Source: an uncultured Methanobrevibacter sp. (GTDB lineage Archaea; Methanobacteriota; Methanobacteria; Methanobacteriales; Methanobacteriaceae). Taken from it: 64,000 bases of DNA. The stretch is taken from contig NZ_CAMJUE010000001.1 in NCBI RefSeq assembly GCF_946408925.1, positions 54,559 through 118,558 of the forward strand. The letters are read 5' to 3'. Shown piece by piece: positions 47,761 through 56,721 of this stretch; position 1 is the stretch's first letter; each line of letters starts with the position of its first letter. The position numbers and the translations under genes are program-made. The notes below the pieces were generated by a model, which searched no databases, was not told the origin of the DNA, and worked only from the letters and a program-made list of their open reading frames with translations.

Positions 47761-48555
47761 ATGTTTTTTGAGGATTTGGAGTATAAAGGTAAAATTATTC
47801 CCCAGACTATTTTAGGTTACGGTCCATTTATGGCCGAACTTTATTATGGCCACAGGTCAAGACTTTACCTGGATGATTTGTATAATAATCCTCAAAATAT
47901 TTCTGATGTCATTCAGGAAGCATATAAGTATGGGGTTAGGGCCATAAATCTGGTAAATGATGATAATCTGTTAAAAGCATATGATTTGGCAGTGGATGCA
48001 GGTTGTGATATGAAAGTAATTGCAACAATCGGCAAAAGTGACATAGATTACTTGAATCCTAATTATGAAGTTGCAAAGGAAGTCGATTGGGATGATGATA
48101 TTGAATTGTTTTCATCTTATGATTGTCCGTTGATGCTTGTTGATGAGTTTTTAACCGATGCATACGATTGGAAGTTAACTTCAAAAATATTGAACAGAAT
48201 CAATGATTCAGGGTCACTTTCAGGTTTGGTTACTGCATTTCCGTCAAGAACTTCTGATTTGCTTTCTGATAATTTAGATATGAATTTATTCGATTTTTAC
48301 ATGATTCCATACAACAGTTTATCGTATATGATGGACATTAGTGCATTCAATGCTTCTCAAAGACAGGAGTTTATTGATAAGATAAAGAGTTTAAACAAAA
48401 AAATTATTGCCACAAGAATTCTTGCGGCAGGTGTTTTGAAACCTAAAGAGGCATTCACATTTTATCAAAATGTCGATTTTGTGGATGCGATATGCATGGG
48501 CGTTGCCAAGATTAGTGAAGTCCAAGAAGACTTCGAACTATTAAACAAATATTAG
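47761..48555 (+). CDS. Aldo/keto-reductase-like TIM-barrel protein
   Basis: A 264-aa protein not matched to a named family by eye. The pattern of alternating strands and helices fits a TIM barrel. The end (KIIATRILAAGVLKPKEAF and VDAICMGVAKISEVQED) resembles the last strands of aldo/keto reductases. The usual catalytic Asp-Tyr-Lys-His set is not evident, so it may be inactive or use other chemistry. It starts 6 nt after the UPF0145 gene and likely shares its operon. It overlaps the convergent Cys-rich gene by 4 nt. Confidence 0.7.
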   Translation: MFFEDLEYKGKIIPQTILGYGPFMAELYYGHRSRLYLDDLYNNPQNISDVIQEAYKYGVRAINLVNDDNLLKAYDLAVDAGCDMKVIATIGKSDIDYLNPNYEVAKEVDWDDDIELFSSYDCPLMLVDEFLTDAYDWKLTSKILNRINDSGSLSGLVTAFPSRTSDLLSDNLDMNLFDFYMIPYNSLSYMMDISAFNASQRQEFIDKIKSLNKKIIATRILAAGVLKPKEAFTFYQNVDFVDAICMGVAKISEVQEDFELLNKY

Positions 48556-48938
48556 AGATTTACTATTTCATATTCTTCAAATGGAACATGCCCATCATCT
48601 TCAAGTGATTGGTTTAAATCGGCCAGTCCATTAATCAAATCTTTTATATTTTTATTTGATGGTTTTTTACCTGTAATCTGTAAGTATTGTCTTGGAGAAA
48701 TTTCACATAATTCACATTCAAAGTTGCAGCATCTGTTTTTTTCTTCACATCCATATCCCTCTTGAGCTTCATCAGTTCCAATAACAATATCATCGAGGAT
48801 TCTGGAAACACGTTCATCTGATGCAAACATAGCTATTTTTTGAGTTTTGCCGCAAATTCCAATGGCTCTTTGACCTTTAAAGTTACAAACCCATTTAATC
48901 GGATAATTTTCCATTCCAGTTATCTGTAAGTTTTCCAT
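48552..48938 (-). CDS. Cys-rich conserved hypothetical protein, 128 aa
   Basis: Small protein with at least seven Cys: two isolated (near residues 18 and 29) and a cluster with spacing C-x5-CC-x3-C-x2-C in residues about 64-77. This spacing suggests a zinc or iron-sulfur site. It contains no known catalytic motif. GTGATACT precedes the ATG. It lies 9 nt downstream of the HTH regulator gene and is probably co-transcribed with it. Confidence 0.75.
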   Translation of the reverse strand: MENLQITGMENYPIKWVCNFKGQRAIGICGKTQKIAMFASDERVSRILDDIVIGTDEAQEGYGCEEKNRCCNFECELCEISPRQYLQITGKKPSNKNIKDLINGLADLNQSLEDDGHVPFEEYEIVNL

Positions 48939-48947
48939 AGTATCACT

Positions 48948-49880
48948 CTAATTTTCTTTTCTCTCTTTAATTATCTTTAATAATTCTTTAGAATTTTCAA
49001 ATTCCTTTAATTCCCAGGATTTAATGACCGGTATTGTTCCAAGTGATTCCTTAATTTTTTCATTGTTGATTATAAAAACGGGTTCGGATGTTGTAACCAT
49101 TGATAAATCTTTAAGCGGAATGGCCATTCTTTTTAGAGTTTTTTCACTTCTATTTTTTTCAATGTTGGCCATTAATGGGGAATCATTGTCGGAACTTTTC
49201 ATTTTAGCCACTGCATCAAAGGGACTTTTATTTGTAGATAATACTCCATATCCAAGTTTTGATAAGTCATTCACATCATTTGAATATGTTATATTGTCTT
49301 TTTGAGGTTGCTTTAATAAATCAATATCCAAAGTTACTTTTGTATTTAATATTTCCTCAAGTATCATTGCAGTTTCGGCATTGGCTCTTACGATACCATT
49401 TTCATATTTGTACATTGTTGCACGGGATACATGAGCAAGGTTTGCTAAGTCTTTAAGAGACATTGAGTAGTCTTCACGATATTGTTTTATAACATTACCG
49501 TCAATTTTAACAAAATATCCTCCCCTGTCTGCCAAAATTTCAGGATATTCTTCATATAATATCATATTCTTCAGTGTTTCAAAGCCGATTGTCGGAATGT
49601 CGTATCTTTCATAAATCACTCCATCTTCTAAAATCCCATTTCGTGATTTCTCACCAATGATGATTGGGGATGCAAGGAAAATATTTGCAAGTTGTTTCAT
49701 CTCATGAGCATTGCTTTCGTTAATGCTGTCAATATTTTGAAATGTTTTTAAAAGTAATATCTGCAGGTTTTTTCTTGCTACAATATCAAATGAACCCTGA
49801 TCATAAATATCTGAAGTTTTAAAACCTTGTGATTTCAATAGATTTTCGATATTGTGTAATAGTTGGCTTCGAGTTAACAT
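48948..49880 (-). CDS. Archaeal HTH-type transcriptional regulator
   Basis: A 310-aa protein of the euryarchaeal family of 'putative HTH-type transcriptional regulators'. The N-terminal domain (1-120) looks like a degenerate nuclease or ligand fold (SFDIVARKNLQILLLKTFQNID). A Cro/C1-type HTH near 130-185 contains YSMSLKDLANLAHVSRATMY, and a C-terminal domain follows. AGAGGT precedes the ATG. It is divergent from tiaS across 53 bp, so it may regulate that gene as well as itself. Confidence 0.9.
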   Translation of the reverse strand: MLTRSQLLHNIENLLKSQGFKTSDIYDQGSFDIVARKNLQILLLKTFQNIDSINESNAHEMKQLANIFLASPIIIGEKSRNGILEDGVIYERYDIPTIGFETLKNMILYEEYPEILADRGGYFVKIDGNVIKQYREDYSMSLKDLANLAHVSRATMYKYENGIVRANAETAMILEEILNTKVTLDIDLLKQPQKDNITYSNDVNDLSKLGYGVLSTNKSPFDAVAKMKSSDNDSPLMANIEKNRSEKTLKRMAIPLKDLSMVTTSEPVFIINNEKIKESLGTIPVIKSWELKEFENSKELLKIIKERKEN

Positions 49881-49933
49881 GCTTTACCTCTCTTAAAATA
49901 TATATTATTTTAATTTTAAATATATTTCCGTAG

Positions 49934-51202
49934 GTGATTTTAATTAAATATTTATATATTGGAATTGATGATACTGATTCTCCCGATGGGATGTGTACAA
50001 CATATCTTGCAAGTCAAATTATTAACAAATTTAAAGAGTGTGGAATCGATTTGGTTGATTTCCCAAGATTAATAAGGTTAAATCCATTTGCTCGTTTCAA
50101 AACACGTGGAAATGGTGGAGTTTCATTAAAAATATTAAATGATTCTAAAGCTGATTTGGCTAAAAAAATTGTTTTGGATGAAGTCAGTAAGCTTTCCATG
50201 TTTGATTGTGATAATACAAATCCTGGTGTAATTTTTTATGATGGTGAAATTACCAGGGAAATGGAAGATTATGCATTCAGGGCAATTTATGAATTTATCA
50301 CTATTGAGGAGGCTGAGGAATTTGGCAAATCCATTGGATGTGAAATTCATAAATTTAAAAAAGGCAGGGGCATAATCGGATCTATTGCAGCTATATCTTT
50401 GCCGTTAAATGATTTTACTTATGAATTACTCACATATAGGGATCCTCAAAATTTCGGTACCGAAAGATGTATTGATTATGAATCAGTTTATGAAATGGAT
50501 AAAAAAACTTTTCCCGACACTTTTGAAAATATTGATTATTCGGAAGGTTACATTGCTATTGAACCTAAAACACCATGTCCTGTTTTGTATGGGATTCGGT
50601 CAAATGATGTTGATTCATTAAAAATAGCTAAAAATATTGTTAAGGTGTCAGAGCCGATTGATGATTGGTGTATTTTTAAAACAAATCAGCATACTGATAT
50701 GCATATACAGAAAGCAGATAAAATTTCATCCATGAAACAGTTTGGATGCTATTGTGTATGTGGGCAAGTAAAAAATAAGCCGATTGTTATTGATGGGGGG
50801 CATATGTTCTTTTATATCCAGGACGGTTCCGGTGAGATTGAATGTGCCGCATATGAGCCGACAAAAAACTTTAGAAAAACTGTTTCCTATTTAAGACCTG
50901 GAGACATCATTAGGGTTTATGGTGGAATCGGTGAGCAAAATACTTTTAACATTGAGAAATTTCAAGTAATTGAACTTAATGATGTTGAATATAAAAATCC
51001 GATTTGTGAGTGTGGAAAAAGGATGACTTCTGCCGGTAGGAATAAAGGTTTTAAATGTAAGAAATGCGGCAATAAAATTGAATCAAATGAAAAAGTTCCT
51101 ATTAAAATTTCACGTAATTTAAAAAATGCTCAATTTTATGAAACTCCGGTTTCTGCAAGAAGACACCTTTCAAAACCCATTTGTCGTATGCATTTTGATT
51201 AA
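49934..51202 (+). CDS. tiaS: tRNA(Ile2) 2-agmatinylcytidine synthetase TiaS
   Basis: ATP-dependent enzyme that converts C34 of tRNA(Ile2) to agmatidine so that AUA is read as isoleucine. The 422-aa protein begins with GIDDTDSPDGMCTTYLA (kinase-like site) and has a TGNGG-type loop (KTRGNGGVS). An OB-fold region (about 260-345) and a C-terminal zinc ribbon (CECGK and CKKCG) follow. The only conventional start is GTG at 49934, but that GTG is inside a perfect AGGTGAT. An AUU four nucleotides beyond it (49943) is better placed. A leaderless GTG start remains possible. Confidence 0.93.
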   Translation: MILIKYLYIGIDDTDSPDGMCTTYLASQIINKFKECGIDLVDFPRLIRLNPFARFKTRGNGGVSLKILNDSKADLAKKIVLDEVSKLSMFDCDNTNPGVIFYDGEITREMEDYAFRAIYEFITIEEAEEFGKSIGCEIHKFKKGRGIIGSIAAISLPLNDFTYELLTYRDPQNFGTERCIDYESVYEMDKKTFPDTFENIDYSEGYIAIEPKTPCPVLYGIRSNDVDSLKIAKNIVKVSEPIDDWCIFKTNQHTDMHIQKADKISSMKQFGCYCVCGQVKNKPIVIDGGHMFFYIQDGSGEIECAAYEPTKNFRKTVSYLRPGDIIRVYGGIGEQNTFNIEKFQVIELNDVEYKNPICECGKRMTSAGRNKGFKCKKCGNKIESNEKVPIKISRNLKNAQFYETPVSARRHLSKPICRMHFD

Positions 51203-51341
51203 TTTGGCGTGTTTATTTTTTTTATTTTAAAATTAAAGAATTTTGAATGAAATTATTTATTTCACTTTTTAGGAATTAATTTTTAATTTTTTTCTATTTT
51301 TATTCATATTTTTAGAACTTTTGAGAACAGAGTCATATTAA

Positions 51342-51349
51342 TTTATATA
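51342..51349 (+). promoter_or_regulatory. TATA-box promoter of the first DUF3100 pair
   Basis: TTTATATA followed by CTACTTTT lies about 60 bp before the first DUF3100-type gene; transcription should begin near 51370. The 199-bp gap before the gene also has T-rich runs just after tiaS that may end its transcript. Confidence 0.5.
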
Positions 51350-51401
51350 CTACTTTTTTGAAAGTATAATTTAATTAACATGTTTGACATGTTGGGCGGG
51401 A

Positions 51402-52301
51402 GTGGGTATCATATCAAAAAAAGATAATTCAACGAATGAAATTCAACACATATATCGTCAAAAAACTGATAAAAGAATTTTGAAGAAGAATCCTTGGAGA
51501 GATTATAGATTACATTTTACAATACTTGTTTTGGTAATCATCGCAATGTTTATAGGTCCGATTGAAATAGAAATTACAAAAGGAGTTACTGTTTCAATTA
51601 TGCCTTTGCTTTACACAATGGTTTTGGGATTGGTATTTTATCTTGCAAAATCTATAACCTGGATTGAAAGAAAACAGTCAAGGGTTGCTGAAGGTGCAAT
51701 GATGTTATTCATTGGAATCCTCATTGCTAAACTCGCTGTTTCCAGTGGTCAGTCTATGCATTTATTGTTTGAAATGGGTCCTGCATTAATGTTACAGGAA
51801 TTGGGACACCTTGCAACAATCTTAATTGCACTTCCTGTTGCATTGTTATTAGGCTTTAAACGGGAAACCATTGGTATGACCAATTCCATTGGCCGTGAAC
51901 CTGAAGTGGCAGTTGTCGTAGATAAATACGGATTTAATTCTCCGGAATCAAGAGGGATATTTGCACTCTTTATTGTCGGAACAATGATTGGAACCATATT
52001 TATCAGCTTTTTAACAAGCATTTGCGTATCTGTTTTACCATTGCATCCTTTTGCATTTGCTATGGCCAGTGGTGTAGGTAGTGCTAGTATGAATGCCGCT
52101 TCACTTGGACCAACACTTGCAGCGTTTCCTGCTTTGAAAACTCAGATTGAAGCTTTTGCAGGATTCAGTAATCTGCTGTCATTTTCTGTTGGGATATATA
52201 TTGTAATATTCTTGGCACTTCCATTAACTGAAAAATTATATTATCTTTTAGAGCCAAAAATTGGCAGGAAATCTGTTGTTAATCAGGAGGGTGATGAATA
52301 A
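51402..52301 (+). CDS. DUF3100-type integral membrane protein, copy 1
   Basis: Membrane protein of about 299 aa with eight or nine helices, matching DUF3100 proteins. Conserved features are WRDYRLHFTILVLVI, WIERKQSR, GAMMLFIG, LQELGHLATI, GMTNSIGREPEVAVVVDKYG and MASGVGSASMNAA. The last two look like polar substrate- or ion-binding loops. With the next gene it likely forms a two-part transporter. The start is uncertain: TTG 51384, GTG 51402, or ATC/ATA at 51408-51413 just after GGGAG, which align with the paralogue. It overlaps the next gene by 1 nt (TAATG). Substrate unknown; the cluster suggests a carboxylic acid. Confidence 0.85.
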   Translation: MGIISKKDNSTNEIQHIYRQKTDKRILKKNPWRDYRLHFTILVLVIIAMFIGPIEIEITKGVTVSIMPLLYTMVLGLVFYLAKSITWIERKQSRVAEGAMMLFIGILIAKLAVSSGQSMHLLFEMGPALMLQELGHLATILIALPVALLLGFKRETIGMTNSIGREPEVAVVVDKYGFNSPESRGIFALFIVGTMIGTIFISFLTSICVSVLPLHPFAFAMASGVGSASMNAASLGPTLAAFPALKTQIEAFAGFSNLLSFSVGIYIVIFLALPLTEKLYYLLEPKIGRKSVVNQEGDE

Positions 52302-52789
52302 TGCCGGATTTAATTGACGGGTCTGAAAATATTTCTGTTCATGGAATTTTTAACTGGATTTTTCTTTTAGCAATATTTTCAATAATTACAGTAATTGGTA
52401 ATTATATTGGATATAAGCATCCCATTTCTGATTCTCTAGTTGGTATGGGCATATTATCAGTGATTACTCTTTTGGGAGTTTGGATGGAAAGAAAACTTCC
52501 ATTTAATATATCTTCCATTATATATATCAGTGTAATGGGTATTATTCTTGCATTTCCGGCAATGCCGACTTCCGAATTTGTTTCGTATTATGTTTCAAAA
52601 GTCGAATTGATGTCAATTGTTACAGTATTTTTAGCATATGTCGGTATCGGTATGGGTAAAAGCTGGAATGAGTTTAAAACTCTTGGTTTGCGTGCAATAA
52701 TCATTACAATTTTAGTTATAGCATCCACATATCTCGGATCTGCTATTGTAGCTCATATTGTTTTAGTTATGACTGGTGTTCCAGTATAA
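52301..52789 (+). CDS. Partner membrane protein of DUF3100, copy 1
   Basis: Integral membrane protein of 162 aa with about five helices, starting MPDLIDGSENISVHGIFNW. GGAGGGTGAT precedes the ATG, which overlaps the DUF3100 stop. It has no name that I can give. A second copy lies at 53830-54321 in the same arrangement, so the pair is a fixed unit, probably two halves of one permease. Confidence 0.85.
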   Translation: MPDLIDGSENISVHGIFNWIFLLAIFSIITVIGNYIGYKHPISDSLVGMGILSVITLLGVWMERKLPFNISSIIYISVMGIILAFPAMPTSEFVSYYVSKVELMSIVTVFLAYVGIGMGKSWNEFKTLGLRAIIITILVIASTYLGSAIVAHIVLVMTGVPV

Positions 52790-52946
52790 CTTTTTTTACA
52801 TTTTTTGTGAACTATATTACTTATTTTTATTCCTATTTAGTGAATTTTTTTAATTTAAATGCTATCAATTTATATAATATGTTTTAGGAAAATTATATTA
52901 GGTATTACAAAATTTGATATATCATTTCACTGTTTAGGGGTGGATT

Positions 52947-53828
52947 ATTATTCCTAATAAAGATGGTAATGTTGAACATATTTATAGGGAAAAAACGGAT
53001 AAGCGTATCTTGAAGAAAAATCCATGGAGAGATTATAAATTACATGGAACAGTGCTAATTTTAGTGATTATTGCAGAATTAATCGGTACAATTGAAATTC
53101 CACTCACTAAAGATGTGGCAATTACAATAATGCCTTTGATATATACAATTATTTTAGGACTTGTTTTTTACCTGGCAAAACCAATCAAATGGATTGAAAG
53201 GAAACAGGCACGTATTGCTGAAGGCGCTATGATGCTGTTCATTGGTGTTTTAATTGCAAAATTGGCGGTTTCCAGTGGTCAATCAATAGGATTAATTTTT
53301 AAAATGGGGCCTGCTTTAATATTGCAGGAACTTGGACACCTGGCTACAATTTTAGTACTTCCGATTGCACTGATTTTAGGATTTAAAAAAGAAGCAATTG
53401 GAATGACAAATTCAATCGGTCGTGAACCGAATGTTGCCGTGGTTGTGGATAAATTTGGATTTAACTCACCTGAATCACGGGGAGTATTTGCAATATTTAT
53501 CATAGGTACTGTAATAGGAACAATATTTATAAGCTTCCTTGTAACATTTTCACTGTCATTTTTACCTCTGCATCCATATGCATTTGCAATGGCAAGCGGA
53601 GTTGGAAGTGCAAGTATGAATGCGGCCGCCATTGGACCAACACTTGCTGCATTCCCCGGATTGGAAACTCAAATTGAAGCTTTTGCGGGATTCAGTAATC
53701 TATTGTCCTTCTGTGTTGGAATATACATTGTTATTTTTGTAGCTCTTCCTTTGACTGAGAAAGTATATAATTGGCTGGAACCGAAAATCGGAAGAGATTC
53801 CATAATTCCTAAAAAGGAGGATGAATAA
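52947..53828 (+). CDS. DUF3100-type integral membrane protein, copy 2
   Basis: Paralogue of the gene at 51402 (about 293 aa, most residues identical), with the same motifs (LQELGHLATI, GMTNSIGREPNVAVVVDKFG, MASGVGSASMNAA). The first conventional in-frame start is TTG at 53010, yet about 20 residues before it (HIYREKTDKRILKKNPWRDY) match copy 1 with many synonymous changes, so they must be translated. Upstream the frame runs to a TAG at 52935 with no ATG, GTG or TTG. An ATT at 52947 or 52950 lies after AGGGGTGG. The coordinates given assume AUU initiation. Confidence 0.85.
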   Translation: MIPNKDGNVEHIYREKTDKRILKKNPWRDYKLHGTVLILVIIAELIGTIEIPLTKDVAITIMPLIYTIILGLVFYLAKPIKWIERKQARIAEGAMMLFIGVLIAKLAVSSGQSIGLIFKMGPALILQELGHLATILVLPIALILGFKKEAIGMTNSIGREPNVAVVVDKFGFNSPESRGVFAIFIIGTVIGTIFISFLVTFSLSFLPLHPYAFAMASGVGSASMNAAAIGPTLAAFPGLETQIEAFAGFSNLLSFCVGIYIVIFVALPLTEKVYNWLEPKIGRDSIIPKKEDE

Positions 53829-53829
53829 A

Positions 53830-54321
53830 ATGCCGGATTTAATTGACGGATCTGAAAATGTATCTGTTCACGGTATTTTTAATTGGATTTTTCTTTTAGC
53901 GATTTTTTCAATCATTACTGTAATAGGCAATTTTTTAGGATATAAACATCCAATTTCAGGATCATTAATTGGAATGGGGATATTGTCTTTAATCACTCTG
54001 GCGGGGGTATGGTTGGAAAGGTATTTGCCGTTTAACGTTTCTTCAATTTTATATATAAGTGTAATCGGTATTTTACTTGCATTTCCGGGGATGCCTACAT
54101 CCGATTTTGTTTTATATTATGTTTCACAAATTGAACTGTTAGCCATTGTAACCGTGTTTTTAGCATATGTGGGAATAGGAATGGGTAAAAGTTGGGATGA
54201 ATTTAAAGCGTTAGGTTGGAAAGCAATAGTGATAACAATATTGGTTATTGCGGCAACATATTACGGAGCTGCTATTGTAGCACATATTGTTCTTGTTTTA
54301 ACTGGGGTGCCTGCAGTTTAA
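53830..54321 (+). CDS. Partner membrane protein of DUF3100, copy 2
   Basis: Paralogue of the gene at 52301 (163 aa, five helices, MPDLIDGSENVSVHGIFNW). The start is set at 53830 by alignment with copy 1 and by GGAGG 10 nt upstream; an in-frame ATG at 53821 lies within the end of the preceding gene. It follows the DUF3100 copy 2 stop by 1 nt. Confidence 0.85.
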   Translation: MPDLIDGSENVSVHGIFNWIFLLAIFSIITVIGNFLGYKHPISGSLIGMGILSLITLAGVWLERYLPFNVSSILYISVIGILLAFPGMPTSDFVLYYVSQIELLAIVTVFLAYVGIGMGKSWDEFKALGWKAIVITILVIAATYYGAAIVAHIVLVLTGVPAV

Positions 54322-54363
54322 TTGATTTTAGTGTGAAAAATTGTTTTGACAAATAACTTAACA

Positions 54364-54371
54364 ATTTAATA
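54364..54371 (+). promoter_or_regulatory. TATA-box promoter of the MmgE/PrpD gene
   Basis: ATTTAATA followed by CTACTTTT lies about 36 bp before the ATG at 54403. This predicts a leader of about 10 nt carrying GGTG. Confidence 0.45.
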
Positions 54372-54402
54372 CTACTTTTTACAAATATAAAAATGGTGTT
54401 TT

Positions 54403-55812
54403 ATGTTTTTAAAAAATATTTCTAAATTTATATCAAACTATCGCTATGAACAAGCAACAATTGAGTCAATAACTACTGTAAAGGCGGCATTTTTAGATTT
54501 TTTTGGAGTAACATATAGGGGTGTTAGTGAAGAGGCTCCAAAAACGGCTTGCATGACTGTTGGAGAAATATTTAATGGAAAATTGAATTCAAATTTAAAA
54601 GCATCTGTTATTGGAACCCCTTTTAAAGCGGATATATTGCATGCGGCATTTATAAATGGTATTTCTGCTCATGTATTGGAATTGGATGACGGTCATAGAA
54701 AAGCTCAAATTCATTTAGGTTCTGTAATTTTTCCAACGGCACTTGCAATTGCAGAAGCTTATGATTTATCTGGAAAAGAGTTCTTGGAAGGCGTTATGGT
54801 AGGCTATGAAGTGGGAATACTTCTAGGTCAGATGGTGAATCCCGAGCATAGGAATAACGGCTTTCACACAACAGGAACTATTGGAACATTTGTCGCAGGA
54901 GTAGTTGCTTCAAAATTATTAAAATTGGATGATGAACAAATATTGAATGCTTTAGGATTATGCGGCACTCAAGCAGCAGGACTGTTGGAATCTGACCATG
55001 GGGGGTCCATGGGTAAATCATTGCATGTTGGAAAAGCGATATATAATGGTATTTTATCTGCATTTCTTGCAAGAAATGGTTTTACAGGCAGTGAAACAAT
55101 ATTTGAAGGGGATGAAGGATTTTTAAAAACAATGGTATTTACCAATGGCGATTATAAATTGGAAGATTTCTCACTTGAAAATGTCCTAAGGGGAATTGGA
55201 AAAGTAAGAGTGAGAGATATCTACTTTAAAAAATATCCGTTCTGCAGGCATTTACACTCATCTATCGACACGGCATTAAAACTAAAGGCAAGCATTGGTG
55301 ATGAATATGACCATATTAAGAATATTGCAATTAAAACATACTCTGTTGCTGCGGAACACAATAATTTCAATCCTAAAAATATTGAGGAATTAAGACAAAG
55401 CCTACCGTATGCAGTGGCGATTTCATTAGTGGTTGGGGAAGTTACTGTTGATGATGTAAATCAGCTATTGGAATTTGGTCTTTTGGATAACTATTCCACT
55501 GTAGACAGAGTAAACAGCATCAAAAATTTGGTAAACAATATGATTATCATTTCTGATGACAAATTAAATGAGTTATATCCGAATAAAAGACCATCAAATG
55601 TTATTATCAAATTGGATGAAAGCTTTAGAAATGGTGTATTTCAAAATATTACTTTCCTTCCAAGGGGAGATTTTGAAAATCCTTTCCAATTAAGGGAGTT
55701 AATAGATAAATTCAAGTCTCTTAATCCTCATTATGACATTAAAAATTTAACTGTTATAGATTCACTTGAAGAGTATACTATGAAATATGTCGTTCAACGA
55801 TTAAATAGGTAG
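54403..55812 (+). CDS. MmgE/PrpD family dehydratase or decarboxylase
   Basis: A 469-aa member of the 2-methylcitrate dehydratase/cis-aconitate decarboxylase/iminodisuccinate epimerase family. Two-domain layout with motifs LELDDGHRKAQIHLGSV near residue 90, GFHTTGTIGT near 152, and KKYPFCRHLHSSID near 287, which form the tricarboxylate site in the family. Which reaction it performs cannot be decided. It is the first of a tight run: the next gene begins 5 nt later. The neighbours (Fe-S hydratase, citrate-synthase-fold enzyme, transporters) support work on a C4-C7 carboxylic acid. Confidence 0.9.
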   Translation: MFLKNISKFISNYRYEQATIESITTVKAAFLDFFGVTYRGVSEEAPKTACMTVGEIFNGKLNSNLKASVIGTPFKADILHAAFINGISAHVLELDDGHRKAQIHLGSVIFPTALAIAEAYDLSGKEFLEGVMVGYEVGILLGQMVNPEHRNNGFHTTGTIGTFVAGVVASKLLKLDDEQILNALGLCGTQAAGLLESDHGGSMGKSLHVGKAIYNGILSAFLARNGFTGSETIFEGDEGFLKTMVFTNGDYKLEDFSLENVLRGIGKVRVRDIYFKKYPFCRHLHSSIDTALKLKASIGDEYDHIKNIAIKTYSVAAEHNNFNPKNIEELRQSLPYAVAISLVVGEVTVDDVNQLLEFGLLDNYSTVDRVNSIKNLVNNMIIISDDKLNELYPNKRPSNVIIKLDESFRNGVFQNITFLPRGDFENPFQLRELIDKFKSLNPHYDIKNLTVIDSLEEYTMKYVVQRLNR

Positions 55813-55817
55813 ATACA

Positions 55818-56717
55818 ATGAAAAGCACAATGAAATTCCTTGAAAAAATTGGCATTGAAGGGGGATCTGATGATTATATTTCACCCAAAAGATTTAATGA
55901 TGGGGGACAGTACCGTTTTGAAGTTCCGGGAATTCAATCTCCAAAAACAATGAATGCCCTGCTTGAGGAATCAATCAACAAGGATATTTTCATCCATAGG
56001 GTTACGCAAACTAAAGGAATCATGATGCTGTCCGATGAGGAAATCACTGAAATGGTTGATTTGGCTAAAAATTATGGTTGTGAATTATTTTTGTCAGTGG
56101 GTCCGAGAGCAACATATGATACTTCCGCTACTGTCCATACAAGTGAAGGAAGCAGAATTGGATATCGTTTGCGTGGTTATGATAATCTGGTTTATGCTGT
56201 GGAGGATGTAAAAAGGGCATGTAATTTGGGTGTTCGCGGAATTTTATTGTATGATGAAGGTCTGTTGTGGGTTTTAAATCAAATGAGGAATGAATCTGAA
56301 ATTCCAAACAGCGTTCACTTTAAGCTTTCCGCTCATGCAGGCCATTCCAATCCTGCATCTGCAAAACTGCTGGAAAAAGAGGGACTGAATTCATTGAATC
56401 CGGTTCGGGATTTACAGATTCCTATGATTGCATCTATTAGAAAAGCAACCGATATGGCATTGGATTTGCATACTGAAAATCCGAAATCCACTGGCGGATT
56501 TATCAGGCATTATGAAGTTCCTAAATTTATTCAGGTTGCTTCACCGGTATATCTTAAAACCGGCGGATCTGTTGCGGCAAATCATAATTGGGACACTACA
56601 ACTTCTGAAGCTATTGCACGCATAAAGCAAGTAAAATTAGTTAAAAGGATGATTGATGAATATTGTCCTGAGGCTATTGTTTCACCGAAATCTGGTGATT
56701 TGGCAGTACCTGAGTGA
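55818..56717 (+). CDS. U32-like TIM-barrel protein
   Basis: A 299-aa protein that resembles the peptidase U32/COG0826 TIM barrel: alternating strands and helices with LFLSVGPRA, LGVRGILLYDEG, KLSAHAGHSNP and ASPVYLKTGGS. The full set of U32 Cys ligands is not visible, so protease or tRNA-hydroxylase activity is doubtful. In this setting a lyase, aldolase or epimerase acting on a carboxylic acid is possible. It sits 5 nt after the PrpD-like gene and 4 nt before the hydratase gene. AGGTAGAT before the ATG overlaps the previous stop. Confidence 0.75.
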   Translation: MKSTMKFLEKIGIEGGSDDYISPKRFNDGGQYRFEVPGIQSPKTMNALLEESINKDIFIHRVTQTKGIMMLSDEEITEMVDLAKNYGCELFLSVGPRATYDTSATVHTSEGSRIGYRLRGYDNLVYAVEDVKRACNLGVRGILLYDEGLLWVLNQMRNESEIPNSVHFKLSAHAGHSNPASAKLLEKEGLNSLNPVRDLQIPMIASIRKATDMALDLHTENPKSTGGFIRHYEVPKFIQVASPVYLKTGGSVAANHNWDTTTSEAIARIKQVKLVKRMIDEYCPEAIVSPKSGDLAVPE

Positions 56718-56721
56718 TTTT

